NCBI GenBank assembly: GCA_012719555.1
Contig: JAAYAE010000340.1
Coordinates: 1 to 20,749, forward strand
DNA: 20,749 bases
Source of the DNA: Acholeplasmataceae bacterium
GTDB taxonomy: Bacteria > Bacillota > Negativicutes > Acidaminococcales > Acidaminococcaceae
Direction of reading: 5' to 3'
A program made the translations under genes and the position numbers. A model generated the notes under the pieces. The model made no database searches and was not told the DNA's origin. It saw only the letters and a list, made by a program, of their open reading frames with translations. Each line of letters begins with the position of its first letter. Position 1 is the stretch's first letter. Of this stretch, positions 6,785 to 15,851 are shown piece after piece.

Positions 6785-9700
6785 GTGCGTTTAAAATCAT
6801 TTGAGGCTCATGGCTTTAAATCCTTTGCTGAAAAAGTGGAATTAAGCTTTGAAGATGGTATTACTGCCATAGTAGGGCCTAATGGTAGTGGCAAGAGTAA
6901 TATATCCGACGCTATTCGCTGGGTTATGGGCGAGCAAAGTGCAAAATATTTGCGCGGCAGTAAAATGGAAGATGTTATTTTCTCAGGAAGTAATACCCGC
7001 AGGGCTTTAGGAATGGCCGAGGTTAATTTAACCTTTGATAATACCGATCATGCCTTGCCACTGGATTTTGATCAAGTGGATATTTGCCGTCGTGTTTACC
7101 GTAGTGGTGATAGTGAATATTTTATTAACAAAAAAGCTTGTCGCTTGAAGGATATAGTCACACTTTTGTCTGATACGGGACTGGGGCGTGGCTCTATGTC
7201 TGTTATTGGACAAAATAAGATTGATGAAATATTAAATAGTCGCCCGGAAGAAAGGCGTGCTATATTTGAAGAGGCTGCCGGTATAGCTAAATACCGTATG
7301 CGTAAGAAAGAAGCCATGAGGAAGTTAGACGATACTGCTTCTAATCTGGTGCGTATAAATGACATTAAATCAGAAATTGAAAGTCGCATTGAACCGCTAA
7401 AAGAAGCAGCGGCTACTACTGAAAAATATTTGGAATTCGCCGATAAATTGCGCAAAGTACAGGTGACTCAGTTTGTGCATCGTATTGAAAATATTGAAGT
7501 AGTAAAAAATAAGTTGGCGGTAAAATTCGAAGAATTGGAAGCCAAAAGCAACGAGATGAGCACCAATGTCAGCGTCAAAGAAGCCGATGGCATGGCATTG
7601 AAACTGGAATTAGACAAGTTAAATGAAGAATATAATCAATTGCAGACAGTTTTAGCCGAGAAAGAGAAAAATATTGAAATATTGCATGGCAATGAAGCTG
7701 TCCTGGGCGAGAGAATAGTGCAAAGTCAACGAGCCATTGAACGTATAGGTTTATCCAAGGAAAAACTGCAAGAGCAATTATTGATGACCGAGAAAAATTT
7801 AAAAATAATTGTTAGGCAATATGATGAGCTTGATAAAGATAGACAAATGGCCCAGGTAGCTGCAAATAAATTATCCTTGGAAAAAAATGAAATTGAAGAA
7901 AAAATATCTGAGTTTGAAGATAAGCTGAACGGCTTTAAGTCTTCAGTATTTGAAAGTATGCAAAAGATTGTGGATTTGCGTAATGACATTCGTGGCCTTG
8001 AACAAACCCAAGCTCAATTGCAGAGGCAGAGAGAGCAACTAAAGAATGAAATACTTAAAACTGAAAATCGTTATGCCGAAGTAAGTCAGCAACATAATAG
8101 TTTGCTGGAAGAACAGGCTGATGTGGTTGTTAATACAAAAATAATAAAAGAACAGGTAACTAAAATCACGACACAAAAAATAGCTGAAGACGTTAAACTT
8201 CAAGCATGTTTTAGTCATCGTGGGGCCATTAATAAAGATATTGAAAAATTGGAAGCACGTTTATCTATGCTAGAAAACATGGAGAAAGAGCACGAAGGTT
8301 TTAGCCGTGGTGTCAAGGTGCTTTTAAATACTAAGGAACCATGGCGGTCTAAAATTGTTGGTGTAGTTGCCGAGCTTTTCAAAGTAAAAGATAAATATGT
8401 TGTCGCTATTGAAACTGCTTTAGGCGGTGCAATGCAGAACTTAGTGACCACAGACGCGCAAACTGCTAAGGTGGCCATAAACTATTTAAAAAGTCATAAT
8501 GGTGGCCGTGCTACCTTCTTACCATTGGACACTATTCGGCCACGTGAATTTAGTGAGCAATACAAAAATTCTCTGGGTTTGCCGGGTATTTTAGGTGTTG
8601 CTTCTGATTTTGTTGCTTGTAGTGATAATATATCTAAGGCTGCAAAATTTTTGCTGGGACAGGTATTGATAGCTGAAAATATGGATAGAGCCCTTGCGGC
8701 CGCTAAGTTAACAGATATGCGTGTACGGGTAGTCACTTTAGAGGGCGAAGTTATTTATGCCGGTGGTTCTATGAGTGGCGGGCAAAAACAAACAGGAGCT
8801 ACTAGTTTTTTATCACGCAAAAAAGAAATAGAAACTACTATACAAACCTTAGAAATACGCAATAAAGAGCTTTTGCTGGCACAGGAAGCTATTGAAGCAG
8901 AGGAAGAAATAATTAAAGGGTTAGAGGCTAAACTAGAGGAATTTCGCCATACGCTGCAAAAAGATGAAATACGTCAGGCAGAGTTGGTGGCCTTTATTGA
9001 CCGTACTACTGCCGAAAAGAGTCAGCATATGGAAAACATTACCTTACTGACACAGGAAAGAACCACCCATACAAATGAATTTTTGGCAGCTAAAGAACGC
9101 CTGGCAGAACTAGTACCACAGCTGTCAGAGTTGGAAAAAACTGATGCCCAAGGCAAAGAAACAGCTGATAAATTGCAGAGAGAGTTAGCTGCTGCCAAAA
9201 ATCAGCAGACTGTTATAAATGCAAGGTATCAAGATGCTATGATTACTTTGGAAGGAACCAAAGCTAGGACTGGCGTTACAGAAGAGCGCATGAAGCAAAT
9301 TGATATAGATGTAAGCCGCTTGCAACAGGAAATTGCCGAAAACGAAGAGGAAGAAATAAAGGCTAGGGAACTTATCGAAACAACCAAAATCAAAAAAGCA
9401 AACTTAGCTAAAGAACAACAACTATTGGTACAGGAACTAAAAACCACCGGTGATGGTAAAGAGGAGTTCTTGGCTAAAAGAGTTGTCTTGGCGGATAAAC
9501 AAGCCATTGCTCAGGAAGAGCTGGATGAAGCAAAAAAACAATTGTATATATGTCAACAAAAGTTGCATGCTGTAGAGTTGGAAAAAGTTAAACAGTTGAC
9601 AGAATATGAAGGTGCGTTGGAGCAAATGAAGAATGCCCATAAACTTTCTCCTGAGGAGGCAAGGGCACAAAATATAATCTTGGAAATGTCTGACACTGCT

Positions 9701-10075
9701 TTAAACAAACAAGCTGTAGGACTGCAAAGTGATATTGAATCTTTGGGCGTAGTTAATATGGCTTCCATTGAGGAGTACAAAGCAGTTAGCGAGCGTTTTG
9801 ATTTTCTCGATAAACAATACAAAGATTTATGTGAGGCAAAAGAACAGTTAGAAGACGTTATAGGTGGTATTAATAGCGACATGTCTAAGCGTTTTCGCGA
9901 GGCTTTCGCCAAAATAAATGAATACTTTGGCCTTTGCTACACAAGATTATTTGGCGGCGGAAGTGCACAAATAGTAATGCAAGACGATCAAGACTTTTTA
10001 GAATCAGGGGTAGAAATTATAGTGCAGCCCCCGGGCAAGAAATTGCAAAACTTGGCACTGCTTTCCGGTGGATAA
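6785..10075 (+). CDS. smc: Chromosome partition protein SMC, cut short by an in-frame stop in the ABC signature
   Basis: SMC is the ATPase core of bacterial condensin: two heads joined through long coiled coils to a hinge. This reading frame gives 1096 residues: N-terminal head with Walker A GPNGSGKSN (31-39), first coiled coil (about 165-500), hinge (about 504-664, with GVVAELFKV and the GGSMSGGQ block), second coiled coil (665-1030) and the start of the C-terminal head, ending in LLSGG. The next codon is TAA (10073-10075), where the family has Glu of LSGGE. In-frame sequence then continues as expected (see 10076-10348). As read, the product lacks Walker B and the D-loop and should be ATPase-dead. 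Start GTG 6785 gives the standard MRLKSFEAHGFKSFAE. It lies 24 bases after pyrR. Confidence 0.93.
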   Translation: MRLKSFEAHGFKSFAEKVELSFEDGITAIVGPNGSGKSNISDAIRWVMGEQSAKYLRGSKMEDVIFSGSNTRRALGMAEVNLTFDNTDHALPLDFDQVDICRRVYRSGDSEYFINKKACRLKDIVTLLSDTGLGRGSMSVIGQNKIDEILNSRPEERRAIFEEAAGIAKYRMRKKEAMRKLDDTASNLVRINDIKSEIESRIEPLKEAAATTEKYLEFADKLRKVQVTQFVHRIENIEVVKNKLAVKFEELEAKSNEMSTNVSVKEADGMALKLELDKLNEEYNQLQTVLAEKEKNIEILHGNEAVLGERIVQSQRAIERIGLSKEKLQEQLLMTEKNLKIIVRQYDELDKDRQMAQVAANKLSLEKNEIEEKISEFEDKLNGFKSSVFESMQKIVDLRNDIRGLEQTQAQLQRQREQLKNEILKTENRYAEVSQQHNSLLEEQADVVVNTKIIKEQVTKITTQKIAEDVKLQACFSHRGAINKDIEKLEARLSMLENMEKEHEGFSRGVKVLLNTKEPWRSKIVGVVAELFKVKDKYVVAIETALGGAMQNLVTTDAQTAKVAINYLKSHNGGRATFLPLDTIRPREFSEQYKNSLGLPGILGVASDFVACSDNISKAAKFLLGQVLIAENMDRALAAAKLTDMRVRVVTLEGEVIYAGGSMSGGQKQTGATSFLSRKKEIETTIQTLEIRNKELLLAQEAIEAEEEIIKGLEAKLEEFRHTLQKDEIRQAELVAFIDRTTAEKSQHMENITLLTQERTTHTNEFLAAKERLAELVPQLSELEKTDAQGKETADKLQRELAAAKNQQTVINARYQDAMITLEGTKARTGVTEERMKQIDIDVSRLQQEIAENEEEEIKARELIETTKIKKANLAKEQQLLVQELKTTGDGKEEFLAKRVVLADKQAIAQEELDEAKKQLYICQQKLHAVELEKVKQLTEYEGALEQMKNAHKLSPEEARAQNIILEMSDTALNKQAVGLQSDIESLGVVNMASIEEYKAVSERFDFLDKQYKDLCEAKEQLEDVIGGINSDMSKRFREAFAKINEYFGLCYTRLFGGGSAQIVMQDDQDFLESGVEIIVQPPGKKLQNLALLSGG

Positions 10076-10348
10076 CGATCTTTAACAGTTATTGCCTTGT
10101 TGTTTGCCTTATTAAGCTATCAACCGGCACCGTTCTCTATTTTAGATGAAATAGATGCGCCACTGGATGAAGCAAATATTGATCGTTTTGCTAATTTTTT
10201 GAAAGATTATGCTACAAGAGGAACGCAATTTATTGTTATTACCCACAGAAAAGGTACGATGGAAGCAGCAGACGTGCTTCATGGGGTGACTATGGAAGAG
10301 TCAGGTGTTTCTAGACTCTTGTCTGTGAAGCTTGCGGAAATGGAGTAA
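10076..10348 (+). pseudogene. smc: C-terminal end of smc, separated by the nonsense codon
   Basis: This is in the same frame as smc, directly after the TAA. It begins RSLTVIALLFALL, continues with Walker B and D-loop SILDEIDAPLDEAN, then QFIVITHRKGTMEAADVLHG and the conserved end GVTMEESGVSRLLSVKL. These are the last residues of a normal SMC; joined through the stop the protein would be 1187 residues, the usual SMC length. There is no second frameshift or stop in the tail. The only possible re-start is a TTG near 10097 without a ribosome binding site, so separate translation looks unlikely. Its end lies two bases before the ftsY start. Confidence 0.9.
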
Positions 10349-10350
10349 AT

Positions 10351-11265
10351 ATGAGTTTTTTTGAAAAATTAAAAAATGGGTTAAGTAAAACCAGAGAAAA
10401 TTTCACAGAACGCATTGAAGAATTAATAGGAGGTTCTGTAGCTCTAGACGATGATTTTATGGAAGAGCTGGAAATGTTACTTATTGCCGGGGATGTGGGC
10501 ATGAAAACCACAGAGAAAATTATGCAGGCAATGCATAAGGCCATAGTAAAACGTGAGATTAAGACTCCTGATGAAGTAATGCCCTTTTTGCAAAAATATG
10601 TGGCAGAACTCCTGCATGTTGAAGGCCAACGAATGCACCTAACAGGGAAACCCTCTGTTGTTTTGGTAGTAGGCGTTAATGGTGTGGGTAAAACTACGAC
10701 TATTGGCAAACTTAGCAATTATTATCGCCTTTTGGGTTATAAAGTCATGATTGCAGCAGGAGATACTTTCCGTGCTGCAGCAGCAGAGCAACTTAAAATA
10801 TGGGGAGAACGTGCTCAGGTGGAAGTTATTGCTCATGGTGAAGGCGCTGACCCGGCGGCAGTGGTTTTTGACGGTGTTAAGGCAGCTATAGCTCGTAATA
10901 TGGGTATTCTTTTCATAGATACTGCCGGCAGATTACATAATAAGTCTAATTTGATGAAAGAATTAGATAAGATACACAGAGTTATCCAAAGAGAAATTCC
11001 GGCTGCACCACATGAAACTCTATTGGTTTTGGATGCTACTACAGGACAGAATGCTATTTCTCAGGCTAGAATATTTTTGGAAACAGCAAATGTTACAGGC
11101 GTTGTACTAACCAAACTTGATGGTACAGCTAAGGGCGGTGTAGTAATTGCCATCAAAGAAGAGTTGGGTTTAGATGTTAAATGGATTGGAGTTGGGGAGG
11201 GAATGATGGATTTCAGACCTTTTGAACCGGAATCTTTTGTAAAAGCTCTCTTCACGAAAAACTAA
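10351..11265 (+). CDS. ftsY: FtsY, signal recognition particle receptor GTPase
   Basis: SRP-family GTPase that docks ribosome-SRP complexes at the membrane. The 304-residue protein has a short N-terminus like other Bacillota FtsY, with no long acidic A domain. The N domain covers about 1-90. The G domain has G1 GVNGVGKTTT (108-117), DTFRAAA (138-144), DTAGR (about 190) and TKLDG near 253. ATG 10351 starts two bases after the end of the full-length smc frame, and its ribosome binding site (ATGGAG) lies inside that frame. Translation may therefore be coupled to ribosomes finishing smc, and the smc stop codon could lower FtsY output (inference). Confidence 0.97.
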   Translation: MSFFEKLKNGLSKTRENFTERIEELIGGSVALDDDFMEELEMLLIAGDVGMKTTEKIMQAMHKAIVKREIKTPDEVMPFLQKYVAELLHVEGQRMHLTGKPSVVLVVGVNGVGKTTTIGKLSNYYRLLGYKVMIAAGDTFRAAAAEQLKIWGERAQVEVIAHGEGADPAAVVFDGVKAAIARNMGILFIDTAGRLHNKSNLMKELDKIHRVIQREIPAAPHETLLVLDATTGQNAISQARIFLETANVTGVVLTKLDGTAKGGVVIAIKEELGLDVKWIGVGEGMMDFRPFEPESFVKALFTKN

Positions 11266-11301
11266 TTTAATGTATATGGTATTAAAGGGGTGTAGTAGCA
11301 T

Positions 11302-11799
11302 ATGGACAGATTGGCGGAATTAACTTCTCTTATGATTTCTTACATGAGTGGAGATGCTAGACGTATTCAGCATTTTATTAAAGTGCATGGGTTTGCAGCC
11401 CTATTAGGTCGTCAAGAAGGCATGAATGATGAGGAGCTTTTTGTTTTAGAATCAGCAGCTTTAGTTCATGATATAGGAATAAAAAATGGCGAGGCAAAGC
11501 ATGGCAAAGGTTGCTGTACAGGTAAACACCAAGAAGAAGAGGGCCCTGCAGTGGCTAGAGAAATGCTGCTTAAGCTGCAGTATGATGAGCCAACTGTAGA
11601 ACGGGTGTGTTATTTGGTAGGTCATCATCACACTTATAATAGTATTGAAGGTTTAGATTATCAATTGTTGGTAGAAGCGGATTTTTTGGTTAATCTTTAT
11701 GAAGATAGTTGTTCCAAAGAAGCGGTTAAAAATGTAATGGACAAAATATTTAAAACAAAATCCGGCATTCGCCTATGTAAAATTATGTACGAAATATAA
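11302..11799 (+). CDS. HD-domain phosphohydrolase, substrate unknown
   Basis: A 165-residue single HD domain. Metal-binding candidates in order: His24 or His29, the His56-Asp57 doublet (LVHDIG), His76, the GHHH cluster (108-110) and Asp127 (EADFLVN). This pattern fits HD-superfamily metal-dependent phosphohydrolases, which act on nucleotides or phosphate esters; no further domain suggests a substrate. ATG 11302 has AAAGGGGTG about nine bases upstream. Spacing to ftsY (36 bases) and to mnmA (47 bases), with no terminator between, suggests the same operon. A pair of cysteines (71-72) lies between the HD doublet and the next His. Not a recognised named gene. Confidence 0.85.
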   Translation: MDRLAELTSLMISYMSGDARRIQHFIKVHGFAALLGRQEGMNDEELFVLESAALVHDIGIKNGEAKHGKGCCTGKHQEEEGPAVAREMLLKLQYDEPTVERVCYLVGHHHTYNSIEGLDYQLLVEADFLVNLYEDSCSKEAVKNVMDKIFKTKSGIRLCKIMYEI

Positions 11800-11846
11800 A
11801 AGTTTCTAGCATAGTGCTTCGTGCCTGTGTAAGGATGTTGGAGAAA

Positions 11847-12917
11847 ATGAATAAAAAAACAGTAGTAGTAGCAATGAGCGGTGGTGTTGATAGCTCTGTA
11901 ACTGCTGGCCTATTTTTGCAACAAGGCTATAGGGTTATCGGTCTTACTATGCGTTTATGGCGTGATATTACAAAACAAGAGAGTTTTACTGCAGAAAAAG
12001 ATGCAGCACAGGTGGCTGACGTTTTAGGCATAGAACACCATGTAGTAGATTTTACAGATATTTTTAAAAACACGGTTGTAGATAATTTCCTTGAAGAATA
12101 TGCCACAGGAAGAACACCAAATCCCTGTGTTTATTGTAATAAGAAATTGAAATTTGGAGCTCTTTATGAAAAAGCCAAGGAACTGGGCGGAGACTATTTG
12201 TCTACCGGTCATTATGTGCGTTTGGGTAAAGATGCTATGGGTAATTTGCGAATAAAAAGAGCAAAATATTTACCTAAGGACCAAAGCTACGTATTATATC
12301 ATTTAAATCAAGAAATATTACAGCATGTGCTATTTCCCCTTGGGGAATATGATAAGACCCATGTGCGTGCACTAGCAGCAGAAATGCATTTACCGGTTTT
12401 CAATAAAAAGGATAGTCAAGAAATTTGTTTCATTCCGGATAATGATCACCATCGTTTTTTGCAGATTTATAGCAAAAAGAAAGACGGCCAAGGAAACTTT
12501 GTGGATAGTAAGGGCAACGTTTTGGGACTACATCGTGGCCTTAGCCATTATACCGTGGGACAGCGCAAGGGTTTAGGCTTAGCGGCCAAGGCGCCCTTGT
12601 TCGTACTAAGTCTAAATTGTAAGAGTAATGAGGTTGTGCTGGGGTTTGCAGAAGAAACTTTATGTAAAGGTTTGTTAGCAGATAGCATTGAATTTAGCGA
12701 TGGAAGTGTATTAAAAGAACCGTTAAATTGTACTGTTAAAATTCGTTATAATGCAAAACCCGTAGCTGCGACGGTTTCACCGGGAGAAGAAGCAGGAAAA
12801 GCTGTTGTAATTTTTGCAGAACCCTTGCGAGGACCTGCACCTGGACAATATGCAGTTTTTTATGATGAGGATTTTTGTCTTGGTGGTGGTATTATTACTC
12901 AAGGAATTAAAGCATAA
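11847..12917 (+). CDS. mnmA: tRNA-specific 2-thiouridylase MnmA
   Basis: Uses ATP to adenylate C2 of U34 in tRNA(Lys, Glu, Gln) and inserts sulfur to give 2-thiouridine. With the chosen start it has 356 residues. The PP-loop SGGVDSS is at 11-17; the catalytic Cys94 is in TPNPCVYCN and the second Cys194 in DSQEICFI; STGHYVR is near 119-125. Start choice: ATG 11847 places the PP-loop at the usual position, with AAGGA 11 bases and GGAG 3 bases upstream. In-frame ATG 11835 and GTG 11814 have poorer signals. It is the last gene of the lspA run: a strong terminator follows four bases after the stop. Confidence 0.95.
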   Translation: MNKKTVVVAMSGGVDSSVTAGLFLQQGYRVIGLTMRLWRDITKQESFTAEKDAAQVADVLGIEHHVVDFTDIFKNTVVDNFLEEYATGRTPNPCVYCNKKLKFGALYEKAKELGGDYLSTGHYVRLGKDAMGNLRIKRAKYLPKDQSYVLYHLNQEILQHVLFPLGEYDKTHVRALAAEMHLPVFNKKDSQEICFIPDNDHHRFLQIYSKKKDGQGNFVDSKGNVLGLHRGLSHYTVGQRKGLGLAAKAPLFVLSLNCKSNEVVLGFAEETLCKGLLADSIEFSDGSVLKEPLNCTVKIRYNAKPVAATVSPGEEAGKAVVIFAEPLRGPAPGQYAVFYDEDFCLGGGIITQGIKA

Positions 12918-12920
12918 AGC

Positions 12921-12950
12921 AAAAGGTCTGGATATGTTCCGGACCTTTTA
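12921..12950 (+). terminator. Rho-independent terminator after mnmA
   Basis: A 12-bp stem, AAAAGGTCTGGA (12921-12932) with TCCGGACCTTTT (12938-12949), has one G-U pair, a 5-nt loop and a short T run. A-rich 5' and T-rich 3' flanks suggest it could work in both directions, though no gene approaches from the other side. Confidence 0.87.
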
Positions 12951-12973
12951 TATTTAGGCAAATTGCAAGCTGT

Positions 12974-12982
12974 TGTTATAAT
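12974..12982 (+). promoter_or_regulatory. Possible upstream alaS promoter (extended -10)
   Basis: TGT-TATAAT has a perfect -10 at 12977-12982 and an upstream TG, but no good -35 (TTAGGC at 12954-12959). It would give a leader of about 100 nt before alaS. Weaker than the promoter at 13021. Confidence 0.4.
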
Positions 12983-13020
12983 ATTCAAACTATAAATTGG
13001 TAAGCATTAAGAGGCTTTAA

Positions 13021-13049
13021 TTGACAGGCAGTTACAAATTTTATATAAT
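13021..13049 (+). promoter_or_regulatory. Perfect-consensus sigma-A promoter for alaS
   Basis: TTGACA (13021-13026), a 17-bp spacer, then TATAAT (13044-13049): all 12 consensus positions and the ideal spacing. The predicted start near 13056 leaves a leader of about 32 nt before the alaS ATG, too short for a T-box riboswitch. Confidence 0.85.
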
Positions 13050-13087
13050 TTACCTATGTTTTCAGATGTATGTTAGGGGCGAAATTA

Positions 13088-15712
13088 ATGAAAAATTTAA
13101 CAGGCAATGAAATTAGAAAGCGTTTCTTGGAGTTTTTCGCGGAAAGAGGACATTTAGTACTTCCTAGTGCCTCCTTGATTCCACAAGATGATCCTACTTT
13201 GTTACTTATAGGTGCCGGCATGGCACCTTTTAAACCTTTTTTTACCGGTAAAATGAAACCGCCTTCACCACGTATTACTACTTGTCAAAAGTGTGTACGT
13301 ACAGGTGATATTGAAAATGTAGGTCGAACTGCTAGGCACCATACTTATTTTGAAATGTTAGGCGACTTTTCTTTTGGAGACTATTTCAAAAAAGAAATTA
13401 TACCTTGGAGTTGGGAATTCCTTACTAAAGAGTTAGAAATTCCTGCTGATAAACTTTGGATTACTGTTCATACCGAAGATGATGAAGCTTTTGCTATTTG
13501 GCATGATGTAGTAGGCGTGCCTGCTGAACGCATTGTACGCTTGGAAGAAAACTTTTGGGAGATTGGTTCCGGTCCTTGTGGTCCTTGTTCGGAAATTCAT
13601 ATTGACTTGGGCGCTGAACGTGGCTGTGGCAAACCTACTTGCGCTGTAGGCTGCGATTGTGACCGATTTTTGGAATTATGGAACCTTGTATTTACTCAAT
13701 ACAATCAAAACGAAGACGGAACCTATACTCCGCTTGCTAGCAAAAACATTGATACAGGTGCCGGGTTGGAACGTATTGCTTCTGTTTTACAAGGTAAGCC
13801 TTCCAATTTTGAAACTGACTTAATATTTCCTATTATTGAATATGCTGCTAATCTTGCTAAAGTCCAATATGGCGTAAATAAGAAAATGGACATTTCTTTA
13901 AAAGTAATTGCTGATCATGTTCGCAGCATGACCTTTATGATTGGTGATGGCATTTTACCGTCTAACGAAGGACGTGGCTATGTATTGCGCAGAATCTTGC
14001 GTAGAGCTGTTCGCCATGGGCGTCTATTAGGTATAGACAAGATGTTTTTAAACGGAGCAGTGGATGTAGTCATTGCTATGTATGGTGGGCATTACACGGA
14101 TTTGCTGGAGAAGAAGGTTTATATTCAAAAAGTAGTAGAAATGGAAGAGGCTCGCTTTTTGCAAACTCTGCAGCAAGGCACAGAAATTCTTAATGAAGAA
14201 ATAACTTGCATGGAAAAAAGCGGCGTAAATGAGCTAAATGGAGAAGCTGCTTTTAAGTTATACGACACTTTTGGTTTCCCTTGGGAATTAACAGCAGAAA
14301 TCTTGGAAGAACAAGGGTTAACTATGGATAAACCTGGGTTTGACAAAGCTATGGAAGAGCAGAAAAATCGTGCCCGCACTGCTCGTAATGATAAAGCAGG
14401 CAGACCTGTTATTTATAATACCAGGGGTTTTGATGTTGCTGCTCTTAATGTTAACGAAAATACTAGTGACGGAGAAATATTCGCTATTTATCCTGCCGAT
14501 GATCCTCAACCTATAGCTACGGCTGAAGATGGCAAAAATGTTGCCGTTGTTTTGAGCAATACTGCTTTTCATGCTGAAGGCGGTGGGCAATTGGGCGATA
14601 CTGGCCGTTTGCTTGCAACTGCGGGAATTTTAAATGTTGAAACTACTAAGAAACTTCCTGATGGAGTTACTATTCATATTGGTACTGTTACTGAAGGAAG
14701 TCTGGCAGTTGGAGAAAAAGTAAGCTTTGAGTTAGACCTAGAGCGTAAAAATAGTATTGCTAGAAATCATACAGCTACACATTTGTTGCATGCCGCTTTA
14801 AAACAAGTTTTAGGTGAACATGTTAATCAAGCGGGAAGCTATGTTGGTCCTGACCGTTTACGTTTTGACTTCTCACATTTTTCTCCTGTAACAGAAAAAG
14901 AGTTAGTGAAAATAGAAAATATAGTTAATGACAAAATTTTGGCGGCTTTAGATGTTAATATAATGGAAACAGAAATAGAAAATGCAAAGAAGTTGGGGGC
15001 AACAGCTCTTTTTGGCGAAAAATACGGGAAAATAGTGCGTGTAGTTACTGTTCCTGGTTTTTCTATGGAATTTTGTGGTGGCGTTCATGTTCCCAATACT
15101 GCTAACATTGGTTTGTTTAAAATTTTATCAGAATCATCTACAGGTGCCGGTGTGCGTAGAATAGAAGCAGTAACAGGTCATGGTGCTCTTGCCTATGTCA
15201 AAGAGACAGAAGCTATTGTTAAAGCGGCTTGCTCTATGCTTAAAACTCGTTCAGGAGATGTTACGGCCCGCCTAAGCCTGACGCAAGAAGAGCTTAAAGC
15301 AGCTGAGCATAAAGTTTCCCAATTGGAAAACAAAATGGCTTCTGCCCAAGTAAGTGACATTGATAGTCAGATACGGACAATTAAAGATATTAGAGTCTTA
15401 GTACAAATTGTAAAAGTTAATGACATGGAAGCTTTACGCGCTTTAGGTGATCAAATGCGCGATAAGGTTGATGGTGTCGTAGTATTGGCAGCAAAACTTC
15501 CTGATGGCAAGATTAGTATCTTGGCCATGGCGACAAAGGAAGCTATAGCAGCAGGTGTGAATTCCGGTGCAGTGGTTAAACAAGTAGCAAAGATTATGGG
15601 CGGTGGTGGTGGCGGACGCCCTGATATGGCTCAAGCCGGGGGTAAAGACGCTGATAAAATTGAAGAAGCAATGGAAAAAGCTTGGTCTATAATTGAGAGC
15701 CTAATTAAATAG
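13088..15712 (+). CDS. alaS: Alanyl-tRNA synthetase (AlaRS)
   Basis: Charges tRNA(Ala) and clears mischarged Ser/Gly. It has 874 residues, full length. Order: class II catalytic core (HHTYFEMLGDFSFGDYF and SGPCGPCSE), tRNA-recognition region, editing domain with zinc ligands His561/His565 (HTATH) and Cys663/His667 (CGGVH), and the C-terminal DHHA1 domain with the glycine-rich KIMGGGGGGRPDMAQAGG. Start ATG 13088 gives the usual MKNLTGNEIRKRFLEFF with AGGGG upstream; an in-frame ATG at 13070 overlaps the binding site and is less likely. It is a single-gene transcription unit, with a consensus promoter in front and a strong terminator behind. Confidence 0.97.
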   Translation: MKNLTGNEIRKRFLEFFAERGHLVLPSASLIPQDDPTLLLIGAGMAPFKPFFTGKMKPPSPRITTCQKCVRTGDIENVGRTARHHTYFEMLGDFSFGDYFKKEIIPWSWEFLTKELEIPADKLWITVHTEDDEAFAIWHDVVGVPAERIVRLEENFWEIGSGPCGPCSEIHIDLGAERGCGKPTCAVGCDCDRFLELWNLVFTQYNQNEDGTYTPLASKNIDTGAGLERIASVLQGKPSNFETDLIFPIIEYAANLAKVQYGVNKKMDISLKVIADHVRSMTFMIGDGILPSNEGRGYVLRRILRRAVRHGRLLGIDKMFLNGAVDVVIAMYGGHYTDLLEKKVYIQKVVEMEEARFLQTLQQGTEILNEEITCMEKSGVNELNGEAAFKLYDTFGFPWELTAEILEEQGLTMDKPGFDKAMEEQKNRARTARNDKAGRPVIYNTRGFDVAALNVNENTSDGEIFAIYPADDPQPIATAEDGKNVAVVLSNTAFHAEGGGQLGDTGRLLATAGILNVETTKKLPDGVTIHIGTVTEGSLAVGEKVSFELDLERKNSIARNHTATHLLHAALKQVLGEHVNQAGSYVGPDRLRFDFSHFSPVTEKELVKIENIVNDKILAALDVNIMETEIENAKKLGATALFGEKYGKIVRVVTVPGFSMEFCGGVHVPNTANIGLFKILSESSTGAGVRRIEAVTGHGALAYVKETEAIVKAACSMLKTRSGDVTARLSLTQEELKAAEHKVSQLENKMASAQVSDIDSQIRTIKDIRVLVQIVKVNDMEALRALGDQMRDKVDGVVVLAAKLPDGKISILAMATKEAIAAGVNSGAVVKQVAKIMGGGGGGRPDMAQAGGKDADKIEEAMEKAWSIIESLIK

Positions 15713-15733
15713 TATTTTAATGTGCTAATTGTG

Positions 15734-15771
15734 AAAAAAGGAAGAAACATCTTTGTTTCTTCCTTTTTTTT
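15734..15771 (+). terminator. Strong rho-independent terminator after alaS
   Basis: A perfect 16-bp stem (15734-15749 with 15754-15769) has a TCTT tetraloop and an eight-T run to 15771. It separates alaS from the ireB operon. Confidence 0.95.
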
Positions 15772-15780
15772 ATGGTTTTG

Positions 15781-15789
15781 TGGTAAAAT
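15781..15789 (+). promoter_or_regulatory. Possible promoter for the ireB-ruvX operon (extended -10)
   Basis: TGG-TAAAAT has its -10 at 15784-15789 with an upstream TG. There is no clear -35; the region at the right distance is the T-run of the preceding terminator. Leader to ireB is about 55 nt. Confidence 0.45.
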
Positions 15790-15851
15790 GATATCAGTAG
15801 AATGGTCTTCGCTGGAGAGGTTTAGGCGATTTGACTGAAGGAGGTCTTAGT

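Noticed and set aside
7096..7455. A 119-codon - strand frame inside smc
   Set aside because: Antisense to conserved SMC head and coiled-coil sequence; low-complexity product with no family resemblance.
10073..10075. TAA as a recoded sense codon or programmed read-through site
   Set aside because: TAA is the ordinary stop of several complete genes here (lspA, pyrR, rarA, mnmA), the context TAAC has no evident stimulatory structure, and I know of no SMC with recoding at the signature.
12918..13087. T-box riboswitch in front of alaS
   Set aside because: The gap holds the mnmA terminator and two promoters. The leader is too short and no T-box consensus or antiterminator is visible.
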